NCBI GenBank assembly: GCA_009760855.2
Contig: WPIO01000244.1
Location: forward strand, 150,001-207,274
Length of the DNA stretch: 57,274 nucleotides
Origin: Cristatella mucedo
Taxonomy: Eukaryota; Bryozoa; Phylactolaemata; Cristatellidae
Direction: 5' to 3'
Numbering within the stretch: the first letter of the stretch is position 1; every line of letters begins with the position of its first letter. Both the position numbers and the translations under genes were made by a program. The notes under the pieces were generated by a model that was given only the letters and a program-made list of their open reading frames with translations, was not told the origin of the DNA and did not search any database. This document shows positions 22,667 through 34,534 of the stretch, in pieces.

Positions 22667-23605
22667 ATTATTAATAATAATAATGTACTTGATAAAGCGC
22701 TCTCAGAGAACTCAATCTCTTTCTAGGTGCTTTGCATTTGCTGCAAAGGAAAACGCGATTGAATGGTGAGTAATATCATGCTTGATAAACAACCAGAACA
22801 ACGTGGTTAGGGGTGACATGCACATGGTGGGCATGCAAGTTCGGTAAGTGGCAGCATGCGCGGTGTCCGATGTCAGCACGCATAAGCACACGAAGGACGA
22901 ATCACTTGGGTCCACTAAATGCTGTCCTAAATAGGTGTTTTTAAGTTATTTTTAAATGTGATAAAAAATCAGGGGATGTTGTGACGCAAGTCGGGAGTGA
23001 GTTCCAGGCTTTGGGAGCATACGAACTACGTGCACGGTCTCCAAAGGATTTGAGGTTTGTACGAGGTATTGGTAAGCTATTGGATTCCGAAAAGCGGGTG
23101 GTACGATGCTTGGCCTTGTGGGGGAGTAGATCTGAGAGATAGGCTGGAGCCAAAGAATGAAGTGACCTAAAAGTGAGAGACAAAACCTTGAAGTCAATCC
23201 GTTGCTTGACTGGTAGCCAGTGCAGGTCAGCGAGAAGTGGAGTAATGTGGCAACTGCGACGTTCACGACAGACAAGCCTGGCTGCAGAGTTTTGCACAAG
23301 CTGTAATCGCTTGATTGCACATGCCGGTAGGCCAGCAAGCAGTGAGTTACAGAAGTCAAGACGGGATGTCACAAACGCATGGACCAACTTAGACGTGGTA
23401 TCCTTATCTAAACAAGCCCGAATTTTAGCAATGTTATGTAGCCGAAAGTAGGCAGACTTGACTGTGGAGCTGATGTGGTCGTCTAACGAGAGGTCACTTT
23501 GGAACATGACACCCAGATTTTGAGCTGATTCAACTGGAGATATGCTGGCAGAGCCAATTTTGAGCGTTCGCCTTTTCAATTTCTGAATCACACTGGCTTA
23601 CTTGA
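22667..23605 (-). mobile_element. Family A LINE, 3' portion, nearly intact frame
   Basis: The minus strand carries the C-terminal ORF part (from IQKLKRRTLKIGSASISPVE at 23.59 kb to about 22.94 kb), then 3' UTR and the hairpin tail ending near 22670 with TTATTATTA. The frame stays open for 216 codons, so this is a fairly young 5'-truncated copy. Confidence 0.85.
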
Positions 23606-23706
23606 TCAAGTGGCCTAAAGTCTAAGCAATTTCCGACCACGTGGTCACAGCCCTTGCCAATGTTGCATGCGATTCGTTTTATCGTTTCGACATGCCTGAT
23701 GAACTA

Positions 23707-23862
23707 CAGTCTGCCGAGCTGGTTTGGTCCAGTGGTTAAGGTGATCGGCCCTACCAAGGTCTGGCTGAAGTCGTGGGCTCGAGGTCCTCGGCATATGTGA
23801 AGCGCGTGACTAGCGATTACGTTCCGTTGGGGCGCTATGCAAATGAATTACATATTTGTTTA
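23707..23862 (+). mobile_element. SINE family 1, full length
   Basis: Same head as at 13994 (GCTGGTTTGGTCCAGTGGTT) and a tail GAAGCGCGTGACTAGCGATT ... GGGCGCTATGCAAATG. Confidence 0.8.
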
Positions 23863-24571
23863 ACAGAAGGACAGTAACTTCGAATCGGCCAAAGCTTTCG
23901 AATTCTGCAAGCTATTGCGTATCCGAAAAACTCAGACTGTGCATACCACAATGATTCTCAGTGGTACGACATAGTGAAAAGATGCATATGCACGTGCTGG
24001 CGCAAACGGCAGTGAAAGGTGCTGAAGAAAAAAAAGCAGGACGAGTGGGATGACTTTTTTTTACAGCCACTACCTAGTGTATTTACATGAATGGCGGTGT
24101 CGTGCAGCTGACGTACGCGCCTCGTACAAGCTGCTTTAACTCAGCGATGATGGCTGCTGATGGCGAGTGCACTCTGAGTCGTGTGATAGTTAATCAACTT
24201 CGCCTTTCGCCCGACGTGGAGCCGTTTTCGGGAATATTCAGTACGGCGGCAATGCTATTTGTCACATGCTCGCTCTTTTTGGTGGCGGAGAGAAGTGCTC
24301 GCCGATTTCACTTATTTCCGAATTTCGATAACTCGTCATATACTCGCTCTTTTGCCTGTCATACTGTTTACACGGCTTCTTCTGCGACGATTCGATTGAG
24401 ATTGGATATTGTTGAGTAGACTACGATCCACATGCATTAGTATGTCGGCCAACGTCGTGCGGTGACGACCACGTTTCGGTCGCTGAATCGGCGAGTGGCA
24501 AACGGACGATTTTCATTATGCGAGAAATCTTGCTCCATTTCGAAAGTCTGCCCGTGGCTCTGTGTTTTTGA
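23863..24571. other. No gene recognised
   Basis: A 110-codon plus-strand open frame at 24087-24419 has a hydrophobic patch but no recognised domain, splice context or repeat support. Confidence 0.3.
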
Positions 24572-24650
24572 ATATATATAATTCATTTGTATATCGCCAC
24601 AGGAGAACTTAATCTCTACTCAGGCGCTTTCCATATGCCACGTGGATCGA
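24572..24650 (-). mobile_element. SINE family 1, tail half
   Basis: The minus strand carries the tail (AAGCGCCTGAGTAGAGATTA ... GGCGATATACAAATGAAT) after a short CATATGG piece. Confidence 0.55.
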
Positions 24651-24799
24651 CGTCTTATGACTTTTTACAAATGGTAAGTACACCTGCTGATAACATCTCG
24701 TACGCCATAGAGACCAAATCGAGTTTAAGATTTCGTCAGTCACCTTTAGGTACCTCGATTCTCCTGCTCGGGCCTAGCTATCTGGATTGGGTTAACGAT

Positions 24800-25705
24800 A
24801 GTCTATAACAACTAGTCTAACCAAGGGTGATCCTGAAATTAGAAACGATAACGCTCAAAATCAGCTCTGCCACCATACATCCTGTTGAATCTGAGCGAAA
24901 TCTAGGTGCCATGTTCCCAAGTGACCTTTCGTTAGACGACCACATGAGCTCCACGATCAAGCCTGCCTACTTTCAGCTACATAGCATCCGAAATTCGGAA
25001 TTGTTTGGCCAAGGATACCAAATCTAAATTGGTCCATGCATTTGAGACATCTCGTCTTGACTTGTGTAACTCGCTGCGTGCTGGCCTACCGGCTTGTACA
25101 CTAAGGGTTACAGCTGGTGCAAAGCTCGGCAGATAGACTTGTCTGTCGTTAGCATCGAAGCTGCCACATCACACCACTTCTCGCCGACCTGCACTGGCTC
25201 CCAGTGAAGACACGCATCGACTTCGAGGTTTTGCCACTCAACTTTAGGTTCCTCCATTCTTTAGCTCCAGCCTACCTATCAGATCTACGCCCCCCACCAG
25301 GCTAAGCATCGTGCCACCTATTTTTCGGAATCTAACTGTTTACCCATACCTCGTACAAATCTCAAATCCTTCGGAGACCGTGCAGGTAGTTCGTATGCTC
25401 CCAAAGCCTGGAACTCACTCCCGACTTGAGCCAGGACATGACGAAAACTAGCTGCAAATAACTGAATGAATTTATATGGCCCCCGAATAACTCGACGTGT
25501 CGTCGTTACCACTGAACCACTAACCACATTCGCATGCTGACCCTGTGCATGTCACCCCTAACCATATTATTCATTTTGTTTGTTTTTCAAGCATGATTTT
25601 ACTTACCATTCAATTGCATTTCCTTTTGCAGCAAATGTAAAGCGCCTAGAAAGAGATTAAGTTCTTTGAGGGCGCTTTATCAAGTGCATTATTATTTTTA
25701 TTATT
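24800..25705 (+). mobile_element. Family A LINE, 3' portion, decayed
   Basis: Matches family A from the [11 protein letters not shown] region to the tail, with frameshifts. About 75 bases after the LP-T motif (from about 25437) are replaced by unrelated sequence (GACATGACGAAAACTAGCTG...). Confidence 0.75.
25354..25515 (+). repeat. 162-bp direct repeat, copy 1 (copy 2 at 25706-25868)
   Basis: ACAAATCTCAAATCCTTC through GTCGTCGTTACC recurs about 350 bases downstream with only scattered changes. The repeat spans the junction of LINE sequence and the foreign 75 bases, so the duplication came after that junction formed. Confidence 0.85.
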
Positions 25706-25868
25706 ACAAATCTCAAATCCTTCGAAGACCGTGCCTTTAGTTCGTATGCTCCCAAAGCCTGGAACTCACTCCCGACTTGGGCCACGACATGACGAAAACT
25801 AGCTGCAAATAACTGCACGAATTTATATGGCCCCCGAAAATCTCGACGTGTCGTCGTTACCGCTGATC
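25706..25868 (+). repeat. 162-bp direct repeat, copy 2
   Basis: Second copy of 25354-25515. It follows directly after the TATTATTTTTATT end of the family A copy. Confidence 0.85.
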
Positions 25869-27066
25869 GTATACCAGTCGCTGTCAATTTACTGTACGTG
25901 CTTACAAATACTGTGGGTTTAACCCAATGTTAATTGAAGCTGGTATAACCACGCAGAGCAGAATTGAATAGAAAAAGGGTATGTACATACATGTATGTTT
26001 ATATTTTGGATGCTCCTGCATCTCTAACTCATGCATACATGCATACATGGGCTTGCAATCAATGAAGAGAGCTACATAAAAGCATATAAACAGTTTCCTT
26101 ACATAAAACGAAGAAAATAGCAATCAAGAAACAGAAGAATGAAACAGGTTAACAGCCAAAGGATTAGCATCCAACGCGGGTTCACTGACGGCTTACTGCT
26201 CCTGCTTGTGAGCTGTGATGACTTCTCTGCAAATTACAAACCAATTTACACAAGTTAAGAGAACTATTCATTTCCAAAAGAACTGAAACTCAGAACAGAG
26301 ACACATTGTAGAAAAGTATGGCAAACGTAAGCCGCTGCGGCATTACATTACTATGCCTGAACTCCTGCGCTCTCACTGGGCCAGGAAGCACTCGGTATTA
26401 TTATTATTTTTATTATTATTATTGGTGCATTACATTAATACTGCTGCACTCTCATCCAAAGAGTCGCAAAGACTTATACGAACGTGGACAGCGACGATAC
26501 AGTTCTACAAAAACTAGCACTTCACACAAATCCTTTTCTTGTATAGTGTGGCAGAGAGACATGCACTTAGTTTTATCACATAAAGACCTCATCTATAAAC
26601 TCTTGTCGAGCTCCTGAAGGCAGTGACTCGGGGTTCAAGATAGAATGCACCCACAATGCACCACGTTATAGAGAAGGGCTAACGAGTTGAACTGAATTTG
26701 AGTGAAGACGTGACTCACTTAATTCAAGCAGACATACGGGTTCTTGTCCATCGTAGACGCATCTCTCGGTTGTTGGCATTAATCATTCATGGGTTTTATG
26801 GAAGTACCCCTTCGGTTCTTTTCGTAGCTAGGCAGCTTCAGGAGAGCAGCGAGAAACCAACGACAGGTGCTCAACGACTCTATCAATAAATAGAGTGATT
26901 TCCTTTAATTTAAATAAGTTTCGACTCACAAAAGTTAACGTTAAAAAGGCGAGGATGCCAAGAGGCCTTCCACAATCGCATAACTCACTTGGACTTTCAA
27001 GAGTGCCAGAACGGTACAGTTGATAGGTCAACTGAACTCTCAGTAGCCTACAAGTATTTAAATTAT
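25869..27066. other. No gene supported
   Basis: Contains short TTA/TAT runs near 26395-26425. Open frames (for example minus 26828-27031) have no motif. The region could hold introns of the genes on the minus strand, but no exon could be proven. Confidence 0.3.
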
Positions 27067-27303
27067 TTACTCCAAAGCAGCAGTGTCAACGGGGCCAAAG
27101 CTATAAGCTAAATCACCCTGCAACCTACAGGTTAGAGTTGATGTGCCGACAGTCACAGCATAGCTACAAGCCACATATTCACTTAAGTCCTTCTCAACTG
27201 CCCAAACGGACTCAAGAAGGCTGTCCATTGCCAACTGCAGCCCACAATTAGTCTTACTCAGCATTTGCGCTCCAGCGAAGAAACATTTCAACAAGCCGAG
27301 CAA
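27067..27303 (-). CDS. Possible small exon or ORF, unrecognised
   Basis: A minus-strand frame ends ...DTAALE then TAA followed by A/T-rich sequence. Its composition (acidic, helix-friendly, few rare residues) looks more coding than the neighbouring frames. A possible acceptor (GGGCTGCAG) lies inside it near 27238. No family was recognised, and it may be chance. It lies downstream of the secreted-glycoprotein gene on the same strand but shows no proven link to it. Confidence 0.2.
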   Translation of the reverse strand: MLGLLKCFFAGAQMLSKTNCGLQLAMDSLLESVWAVEKDLSEYVACSYAVTVGTSTLTCRLQGDLAYSFGPVDTAALE

Positions 27304-27490
27304 GACGGCACTTTTTGCATTCGGTGGAAAGAAAGCCTATCATCTAGTTGGTGATACGGTCTGCAAAGGTTGCCATGGCAGCAGAGGCCACGATCAACTA
27401 CAGTGACAACCGGCATGCTCTCGTGGTAAAAATATGCATACTCAGAGAGCAATTCGTCTTGCATCGCTGTTCTACTCCGGCCGGAGAACA

Positions 27491-27492
27491 CA

Positions 27493-27577
<85 letters not shown>
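27491..27577. repeat. (AC)n microsatellite
   Basis: Over 40 pure AC units, ending in ACTCACTCAC. The cysteine/valine and threonine/histidine frames over it are artefacts. Confidence 0.97.
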
Positions 27578-27581
<4 letters not shown>

Positions 27582-27654
27582 TCACACGACCAGGGGGCCT
27601 TACAGGACAGCCTACTTGCTGCCCAACGGCCGTCCCAACGTCCTATTGACGTCA

Positions 27655-27975
27655 CGGCATCCCCTGACTTGAAGACACTTAGAAGGAAGCTAGCTATGCA
27701 TCTGCCTCTCAATGCATTTATTGAATCCTAGTGATTACTTTTTTGTGTTTATGTTTTGTGACACTGTGCATATTACCAATAGCACCTTTTTTACAGGATG
27801 ACATGCGGATTGTCACGTCTAAGCAGGTATGCTTGTTGACAAGGTCATTAAGCAGGTCATTCAATTCAGAGACACGTTTCCACTTAACTTGGATACTGCT
27901 TACTACAAAGCACATGCAAAGTTCATAGACAGAGATTAAGTTCTCTGAGGGTGCTAAACAGCTATAATAATATTA
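27655..27975 (+). mobile_element. Diverged family A-like LINE 3' end
   Basis: CATCCCCTGACTTGAAGACA and the tail AGAGATTAAGTTCTCTGAGG correspond to the family A 3' end. Spacing is kept, but similarity is lower than in other copies. Confidence 0.55.
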
Positions 27976-28027
27976 TTGTTTTCATAACATCTAAAGAGCT
28001 GCAACAGAGCAAATGGAACTCTTTGGA

Positions 28028-28225
<198 letters not shown>

Positions 28226-28437
28226 TGCCTTAGAATCAATCGTAAGTTATTCTCAAGCATTACCCCTGTTCACTTTAGTTTTCATTTTTGCATGCACCCA
28301 CCAATCATATAATCACTTTCCACCAGACATTCGTTGTTTTAAGGTACTTCAAGGTTTAAAAAAAATTTATTATTATTATTATTATTAAGAGGTTCTGTTC
28401 GGTTTCGGGCATCACACACGTTTTATATTTGTTACAG

Positions 28438-29830
28438 TTAACACGTGTAGTGCCTGCCTTCTACTAAATCTCCAAATATAAACCTTAAGAGTGCCGCCCG
28501 ATGGAGATAAACTTCAATCTCGTCGACAATCTTTGAGAATATTTCGAAGATACACTGTGAAACCTTTTTAGGCCTCCACCTAAAAATGCCTTCATCTTCA
28601 AAATATTTTTTGAGATTGGTTTTAAACGTTTCCCTTAAAAAAACATGGCGCTCGCAAGATAACACATTTTTCAAATACTCTTGAGAAGAGATGGCCGTCA
28701 AACAATCCTCAGCTTCATTGTACGAGAAGAACGACAGCAAAGAATGCAGAAACTGCTCTTACCACAAAGAGTGGAGACATTCGCCGATTTATCGTCAAGA
28801 AATTCCACCACTTTACCACTCCGATTGTTACCGGAGACTGAGCAAGTCATGTTATTCAGAGCAATAATTGTACTCATCGGGTTAGCTGATAAAGAGAGCT
28901 CAAAGCTGACAATAAACTCTTTACGACGTCGGCCTTGTGGTATGTAGCTGCACTTGGTCTGATTGGTATTGAAGAATTTTAAGCCAAGATCCGAAACTTG
29001 AAAGAAGTTGTCAACGCTGCATACTGCAATGGGCGACGACTGCCCGGCACTATCGAGCAGAACAAGGCTCGTTGATGTGATAAATATGCCCTCTTTTGAT
29101 TCAACGAGACAGCTCACGTTGAACTTCGACTTTTCCGGAACGCACTCAGGAAACTGTCGAGCTACTGTTCCAAAATCTACAAAAATGCACAACAATGTGA
29201 GAGAAATATCAAAGCAAGTAAGTAAAACATTTATGGAAAACTAAAGATGATTGATTCATGACCTAACCAGGGCGAACAACTACACCATGAATGGTTGAAT
29301 ATGAAGCGTAGCAAGAAAATCAAGGACATCATAACGACTTCAATAAAGTGTCATTTGGGTTCGCCATATGATAAATATTGTGGACACTAAAGCTACGCCA
29401 TTTAAGGTGCTGGCTAATGGACCAGAGAAGAGTGTGTTGTGATTTCAGAATAGCTATAATATAAATCATTGAACGTTTGTAACGCCCACTCAAAGAACTA
29501 AATCTATTGCTTTACATACGCTGTTATGGAAGCAAGATCAAATGGTTAGGTGCAACCGGCAAGTAGTGCCAATAAGGATGGTTGGAAGTGCGATGCAAAT
29601 CTGCTAAGCTAGCTTAGCTGGAGCCAGAGAATAAAGGGACCTAAAAGTCAGTGATAAAACCTTGAAGTTGATGCATTTCTTGACTGGGGATCAATGCAGG
29701 TCAGTGAGAAGTGATGAGATGTGGCAACGATGGGGCTCACCAGAGACAAGTTTAGCTGCAGGGATTTACACTACCTGTAAGAATCTGAGTGCCTGGCTGG
29801 TACAACAGCAAGCAGTGAGTTACATGATAC

Positions 29831-29871
<41 letters not shown>

Positions 29872-32800
29872 TTGCACTTGATAAAGCGCCCTTAGAGAAC
29901 TCAATTACTTTCTAGGCGCTTTAAATTTGCTGCAAAGGGAAATGCAATTGAATGGTGAGTAATATCACGCTTGATAAACAAACAACATGAATAACATGGT
30001 TACGGGTGACATGCACAGGGTCAGCATGCAAATGTGGTTAGTGGTAGCATGCACAGTGTCAGCAAGCATAAGCACGTAAAGGACGAATCACACGGACCCA
30101 CTAAATGCTGTCCTAAATAGGTGTGATTATAGGTTATTATTAAATGTGGTCAAGCCAGGGGATGTTCTGACGCAAGTCGGGAGTGAGTTCCAGGCTTTGG
30201 GAGCATACAAACTAAATGCACGGTCTCCAAAGGATTTGAGCTTTGTGCGAGGTATATGTAGACGGTTGGATTCCGAAAAGCAGGTGGTAAGGTGCTAGGC
30301 CTGGTGGGGGAGTAGATCTGAGAGATAGGCTGGAGCCAAAGAATGAAGTAACCTAAAAGTGAGCCACAAAACCTTGAAGTCAATCCGTTGCTTGACTAGT
30401 AGCCAGTGCAGGTCGGCGAGAAGTGGTGTGATGTGGCAACTGCAACATTCACGACAGAGAAGCATACCTGCGAAGTTTTGCACCAGCTGCAATCACCTGA
30501 TCGCACATGCCGGTAGACCAGTAAGCAGTGAGTTGCAGAAGTCGAGATGGGATGTCACGAATACATGGACCAGCTTAGACGTGGTATCCTTATCTAAACA
30601 AGCCCGAATTTTAGCAATCTTATGTAGCTGAACCTAGGCAGACTTGACTGTGGAGCTGATGTGGTCGTCTAACGAGAGGTCGCTTTGGAACATGACCCCT
30701 AGATTTCGAGCTGATTCAACAGGAGATGAGCTGGCAGAGCCAAATTTGAGCGTGAGCCTTTCCAATTTCTGAATCACACTGGGTGAGCCCATAACTAGTA
30801 AATTGGTTTTATCATCGTTTACTTTTAGAAAATTTGCTGCCATCCATGTGTGGATGTCATCACTACATGCAGCAAGTGAGTTGAGAGAATTTGAGGTGCT
30901 CGAAGGCAGGCAGGGATCAATACATAAGTCCATACTGGATTTGACAAATGCTTAAGATATGGTAACCATGTCTAAGCGAGCCCTAATTCCAGGGATGTTA
31001 TGTAGCTGAAAGCAGGTAGACTTGATTGTGGAGCTGATGTCTTCATCTAACAAAAGCTCACTTTGGAACACGACACCTAGATTTTGTGCTGATTCAACAG
31101 GAGATGAGTTGGCACAGCAGACTTTGAGTGTTAACCTTTCCGATTTTTTAATCACACCTGGTCTGCCCATAACTAGTAAGTTGGTTTATCATCATTCATT
31201 TTAAGAAAATTTGCTTCCATCCATGTGGATGTCATCAATACATGCAGCAAGGGAGTTGAGAGAATTCGAGGTGCTCGAAGGCTGGGAGGGTTCAAAGCAA
31301 AGGTACAACTAAGTGTCATCCGCATAGAAGTGGAAGCATACATTGTGCTTGGCAATCACATCGGCAAGAGGGAGAGTATAAACCGTAAAAAGAGCTGGAC
31401 CAAGCACGGGGCACTGAGGTATGCCATAATTCAGAGGTACCTCGGATTATCTTTGTTATTCACATCAACACTCTGGAGACTCCCATTGAGAATGGAATCG
31501 CAAAAATCAACTCGGCAGCTACACTAGACGAACTCTTTACAACATGTCGACTTTTAAGCTAGAAAGTGGCTCGAGTCCTCAAGAGTCTTTAATCCGATGC
31601 AGAGAATCCAAGTGTCCATCTCCGATCTTATCTTTTCTTAGATTATCTCATTAATTTCGTTCTATTGTAATCTACTTCACATTGCTTAAATTTGAGCTTG
31701 TTGAACTTGAATGTGGATACCACAGCCAACCGGCTCCGTGCATTCACGACTTCTCATTTAAACTTAGGTAGGTAAATCACAGGTGGCAGTTCTTGGGCTT
31801 GTACAACAACAAGCTGACCACAGGTGCTACACTCTGACACTAGGCTTTTCAGTACCTAAAATTAAAACTCCCTAGCTAGACTGCTTCTCATCTTTAAAAA
31901 TTAAAGCAAGAAAGTCCGTCCGTGATGTGGTAGCACGATGGCATCCTTTCGTCAGGCGACAAGATGGCACACTTTTATCATGAAGCAAGCCGGTGGAGGA
32001 TTTTCAGTTATGACTCAGCCAAGCAAGACTGCTGGAAGTGATTTCTTGTTTATCCGAATAGGCTTCCTATCAAGCAGCGAATTCAATCAAGTCACTCACC
32101 TTAATTCCCTTCCTTCTCTAGCTAGCAACAGTGTAGCGGAAATACTTCGCAATCAGGCGGGTTCTCACAACACTCTTCTTTGACTCTGGTGACTCGGTCA
32201 TACTGCTAACGAACTTAGAACCATTTGGATGCCATACCCCTATCTATGACGCACCCAAAGCCTATATAATACAACGTTTTGACATAATCACACCAAATCA
32301 AGTTGAGAACATATCAAAACTTGCTAAAACTTTTCTGATCTACACAACATGGTCCTAGCTCATGAGATATTATTATTATTGTTATGATAACTTGAATGTC
32401 TAGAATTCTACGACATCATTACACATGCCATTACTAACCAATTGACAGCCCCTTTGTCCAGAATCCAGAAATATCGAGTAGAATAGAGATTACCCGCATA
32501 CAGCACTTGCTCATGGCAGCACACACACAAACACACACGAACTAGCGATGTTGGCCCAGTTAAGCCAGGCAAGAACTCACTTTTCGTGATGAATTGCTTG
32601 CAGGGGGCCACACACGATAGCCGAACAGCTGTCCGACGGTCGTCTTGGCAACAATTGAATTCAACAATCTCTGTATTGCTGTTCTTATTCTGAGGCAAGA
32701 TGCGACAAGAGACGGTCGACTCATTTAGTAAGTGCTTCTGATTGTTGAGCTTACATATGCCAGGTGAAGGTGGCTCACAGAAAATCTCGGTTGAATTGTC

Positions 32801-34498
32801 ACCTGCAGAAACTTTAAAGTAAGGCCGAGACACTTCACAGATACAAGTGATACTGCAGGTAGGCACTGCCGAGTCTCCAGGTGGTACTTGGTACGGTGCC
32901 GGTTCTACAACGGAAGACACAGCAGCTCAGAAGAAAACTTGCTTCCAGAAGCTGCTATGCCGAATGTGAAAGGGTCTCGGCAGTTTGGGTCCAAAACGAA
33001 AGCTCGTCGGAGGAGGCCAAGCTAAGGTGGGTGGGCAGAGGTGGACAAGGGACAAGTCCACATGCAAGTCACGAGGACACGAGACAGGACTGAATGACCA
33101 GAGGGCTTCCTACGCAAATAATCTGCCTCACGGTCTCGGCTTCACTCGTGCAGCACAACATGCTCTCCCTTGCTGGTTGGTGGCAATCCACATGACAGCT
33201 ATAACAGCTAACACAGCTATATACAGCATAACAACATGGAAGCTTTCGCATTCACACACACACAAAATATGCTGCAACATTGAAGTTGGTGAATAGTGGT
33301 GACTTTGGTGTTGCTCAGTCATACATACCGACTGCCGATACCAGCTGAACCTGAGAGTCGACTATTGTCAACATAATTGATAACATCACGGAACTTCCCC
33401 GGGTACCTGCAAAGGCAAGGCATACTCTGCAACATAATCCATGCAGTGACACGACTGCAACCAGTGCAAATTGTGCCAATGCAGGAAAGCAAAACGACTA
33501 ATTCTGCACAAAGTCAAACACGGCGGTCGTTACACAGAGCAATTTCGATGCAGCAGCTACAATCAAGTCCAGCCTGATGCAAACCCCGGGCTCAGGCGAA
33601 CGAAAGGACACAGAGTAGGGCCTTCTTAATGACGATGATTCCTTCAGTTAAAACGGATTCCACTTCGAACTTAAGCTCTATACATGACCAGAGACACGAC
33701 CAATGTAAAAGGAGTCTAGAACAGGGCAGGGAATGCCGAGTGGCAAGCAAGGCTGGCCAGCACTGGCGTGCTATTGACTAGAGTCATTCTGGTTCAATGA
33801 ATGAGAGTAGTAGTCAGTTGGAATGTGCTGCTACATGGCAGGTTGGTTCGTCCCAAGAATGTCTGAAGACAGTGTGACACTAAATCAGAAGGTAATTTGC
33901 ACAGTGCTGCCAGAATGAAACAAACCTCTTTCTAAGCACTTTGAATGTGCTAGAAAGAAAGCATGTCCATTGGTTCGTTTGAGCAAGCACGATTGCATTG
34001 GGCACTTTTTGTGTATGAGCAACGAACCAATCACAAACAAGCAGCCATTGCAGTGCACGAAGAACGGCAGCACACCAAGACCCACCGATGCTGATATCGT
34101 GCACGGTTGTTGGTGTGATAACTCGTTTTACATATAATTAAATATAATACTCATGTATAGCACCCAGAAAGAAAATCAAATCTATTCAAGCGTTTCACAT
34201 TTGCCACGGGGCTCGAACCACGACCTTGGTCTTCAATACATTCACCTTGACCATGGACGAGACGAGCACCTTAAACCGCAGGATGAAACTAGTGTGGTCA
34301 CATGCATGGGCGCAGCTCATGGGCGCCCTCAGGTGCCAGAGACTCAAGGGGACAACACGGAATCGAGATGCCACTGGCGTCATCCTATGCAGCACAGCTC
34401 CCATTTAGTGTTATCTAAGCAGCAGCACACGCAGCATTGCTCATACCTGGTGCAAGGAGCAATAAAACAAGGAAAGAGGTCAGCCGTTGCATGACCAT
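28438..34498 (-). CDS. Secreted cysteine-rich glycoprotein, four exons, unknown family
   Basis: Exons, minus strand: 34498-34447, 32904-32581, 29176-28763 and, less surely, 28712-28438. Exon 1 starts at ATG 34498 and encodes a signal peptide ([17 protein letters not shown]), then donor CAG/GTATGA in phase 1. Exon 2 begins after TTGTAG in matching phase and ends at AAA-A/GTGAGT, again phase 1. Exon 3 begins after TTTTTGTAG in matching phase and ends TGT-G/GTAAGA. The joined protein has many cysteines and about seven N-glycosylation sequons (NST, NES, NVS, NQT, NMT, NRS, NVS), as expected for an extracellular protein. No transmembrane segment is visible before the stop. I recognise no domain; Ig-like folding is possible. 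Exon 4 depends on a 50-base intron. LINEs and a SINE occupy the introns. Confidence 0.6.
29590..31530 (-). mobile_element. Older L2-like LINE split by a younger copy
   Basis: Two minus-strand pieces, 30921-31530 (upstream part) and 29590-29825 (downstream part), are adjacent segments of one LINE ORF. Joining them restores the order of the NSLL region. A younger family A copy sits exactly between them. The older copy is frame-broken throughout. It lies in intron 2 of the secreted glycoprotein gene, same strand. Confidence 0.8.
29826..30920 (-). mobile_element. Younger family A LINE with 5-bp target duplication
   Basis: A 5'-truncated copy: its minus-strand sequence starts at TTGATCCC (30920), runs through [13 protein letters not shown] and the C-terminal region, and ends with the hairpin tail and a pure (TTA)n run at 29828-29870. 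It is flanked by the direct repeat TACAT at 29821-29825 and 30921-30925, read as a target-site duplication. Confidence 0.85.
31531..32580. other. Intronic sequence, nothing recognised
   Basis: Lies in intron 2 of the secreted glycoprotein gene. The plus-strand open frame 31938-32183 has no motif. Confidence 0.35.
32905..34137. other. Intron 1 of the secreted glycoprotein gene, mostly unique
   Basis: No additional exon could be supported. A signal-peptide-like minus frame near 33.2 kb does not join in phase. The SINE at 34138-34290 completes the intron. Confidence 0.4.
34138..34290 (-). mobile_element. SINE family 1, diverged
   Basis: The minus strand shows TTTAAGGTGCTCGTCTCGTC, a B-box-like GTGGTTCGAGCCCC and the tail GAAACGCTTGAATAGATTTG. 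It is inserted in intron 1 of the secreted glycoprotein gene. Confidence 0.65.
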
Positions 34499-34534
34499 GG
34501 ATGAGTAAGCTGCAATTGTCACATGTCTACTGAC
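34499..34534 (-). other. 5' extension of exon 1 behind a splice acceptor
   Basis: Immediately upstream of the ATG lie 36 bases without a stop, preceded by a good acceptor (CTAATTTGTATTGCAG, AG at 34536-34535). The exon may be spliced to an upstream exon, either untranslated or coding. The extension is in frame with the ATG. Confidence 0.45.

Noticed and set aside
27288-27731. Cys/Val and Thr/His repeat proteins
   Set aside because: Artefacts of the (AC)n microsatellite.
33128-33322. A signal-peptide-like minus frame ([20 protein letters not shown]) just upstream of exon 2 of the secreted gene
   Set aside because: Its nearby donor-like sites do not leave the phase required by the exon at 32904, while the exon at 34498-34447 does and has its own signal peptide.
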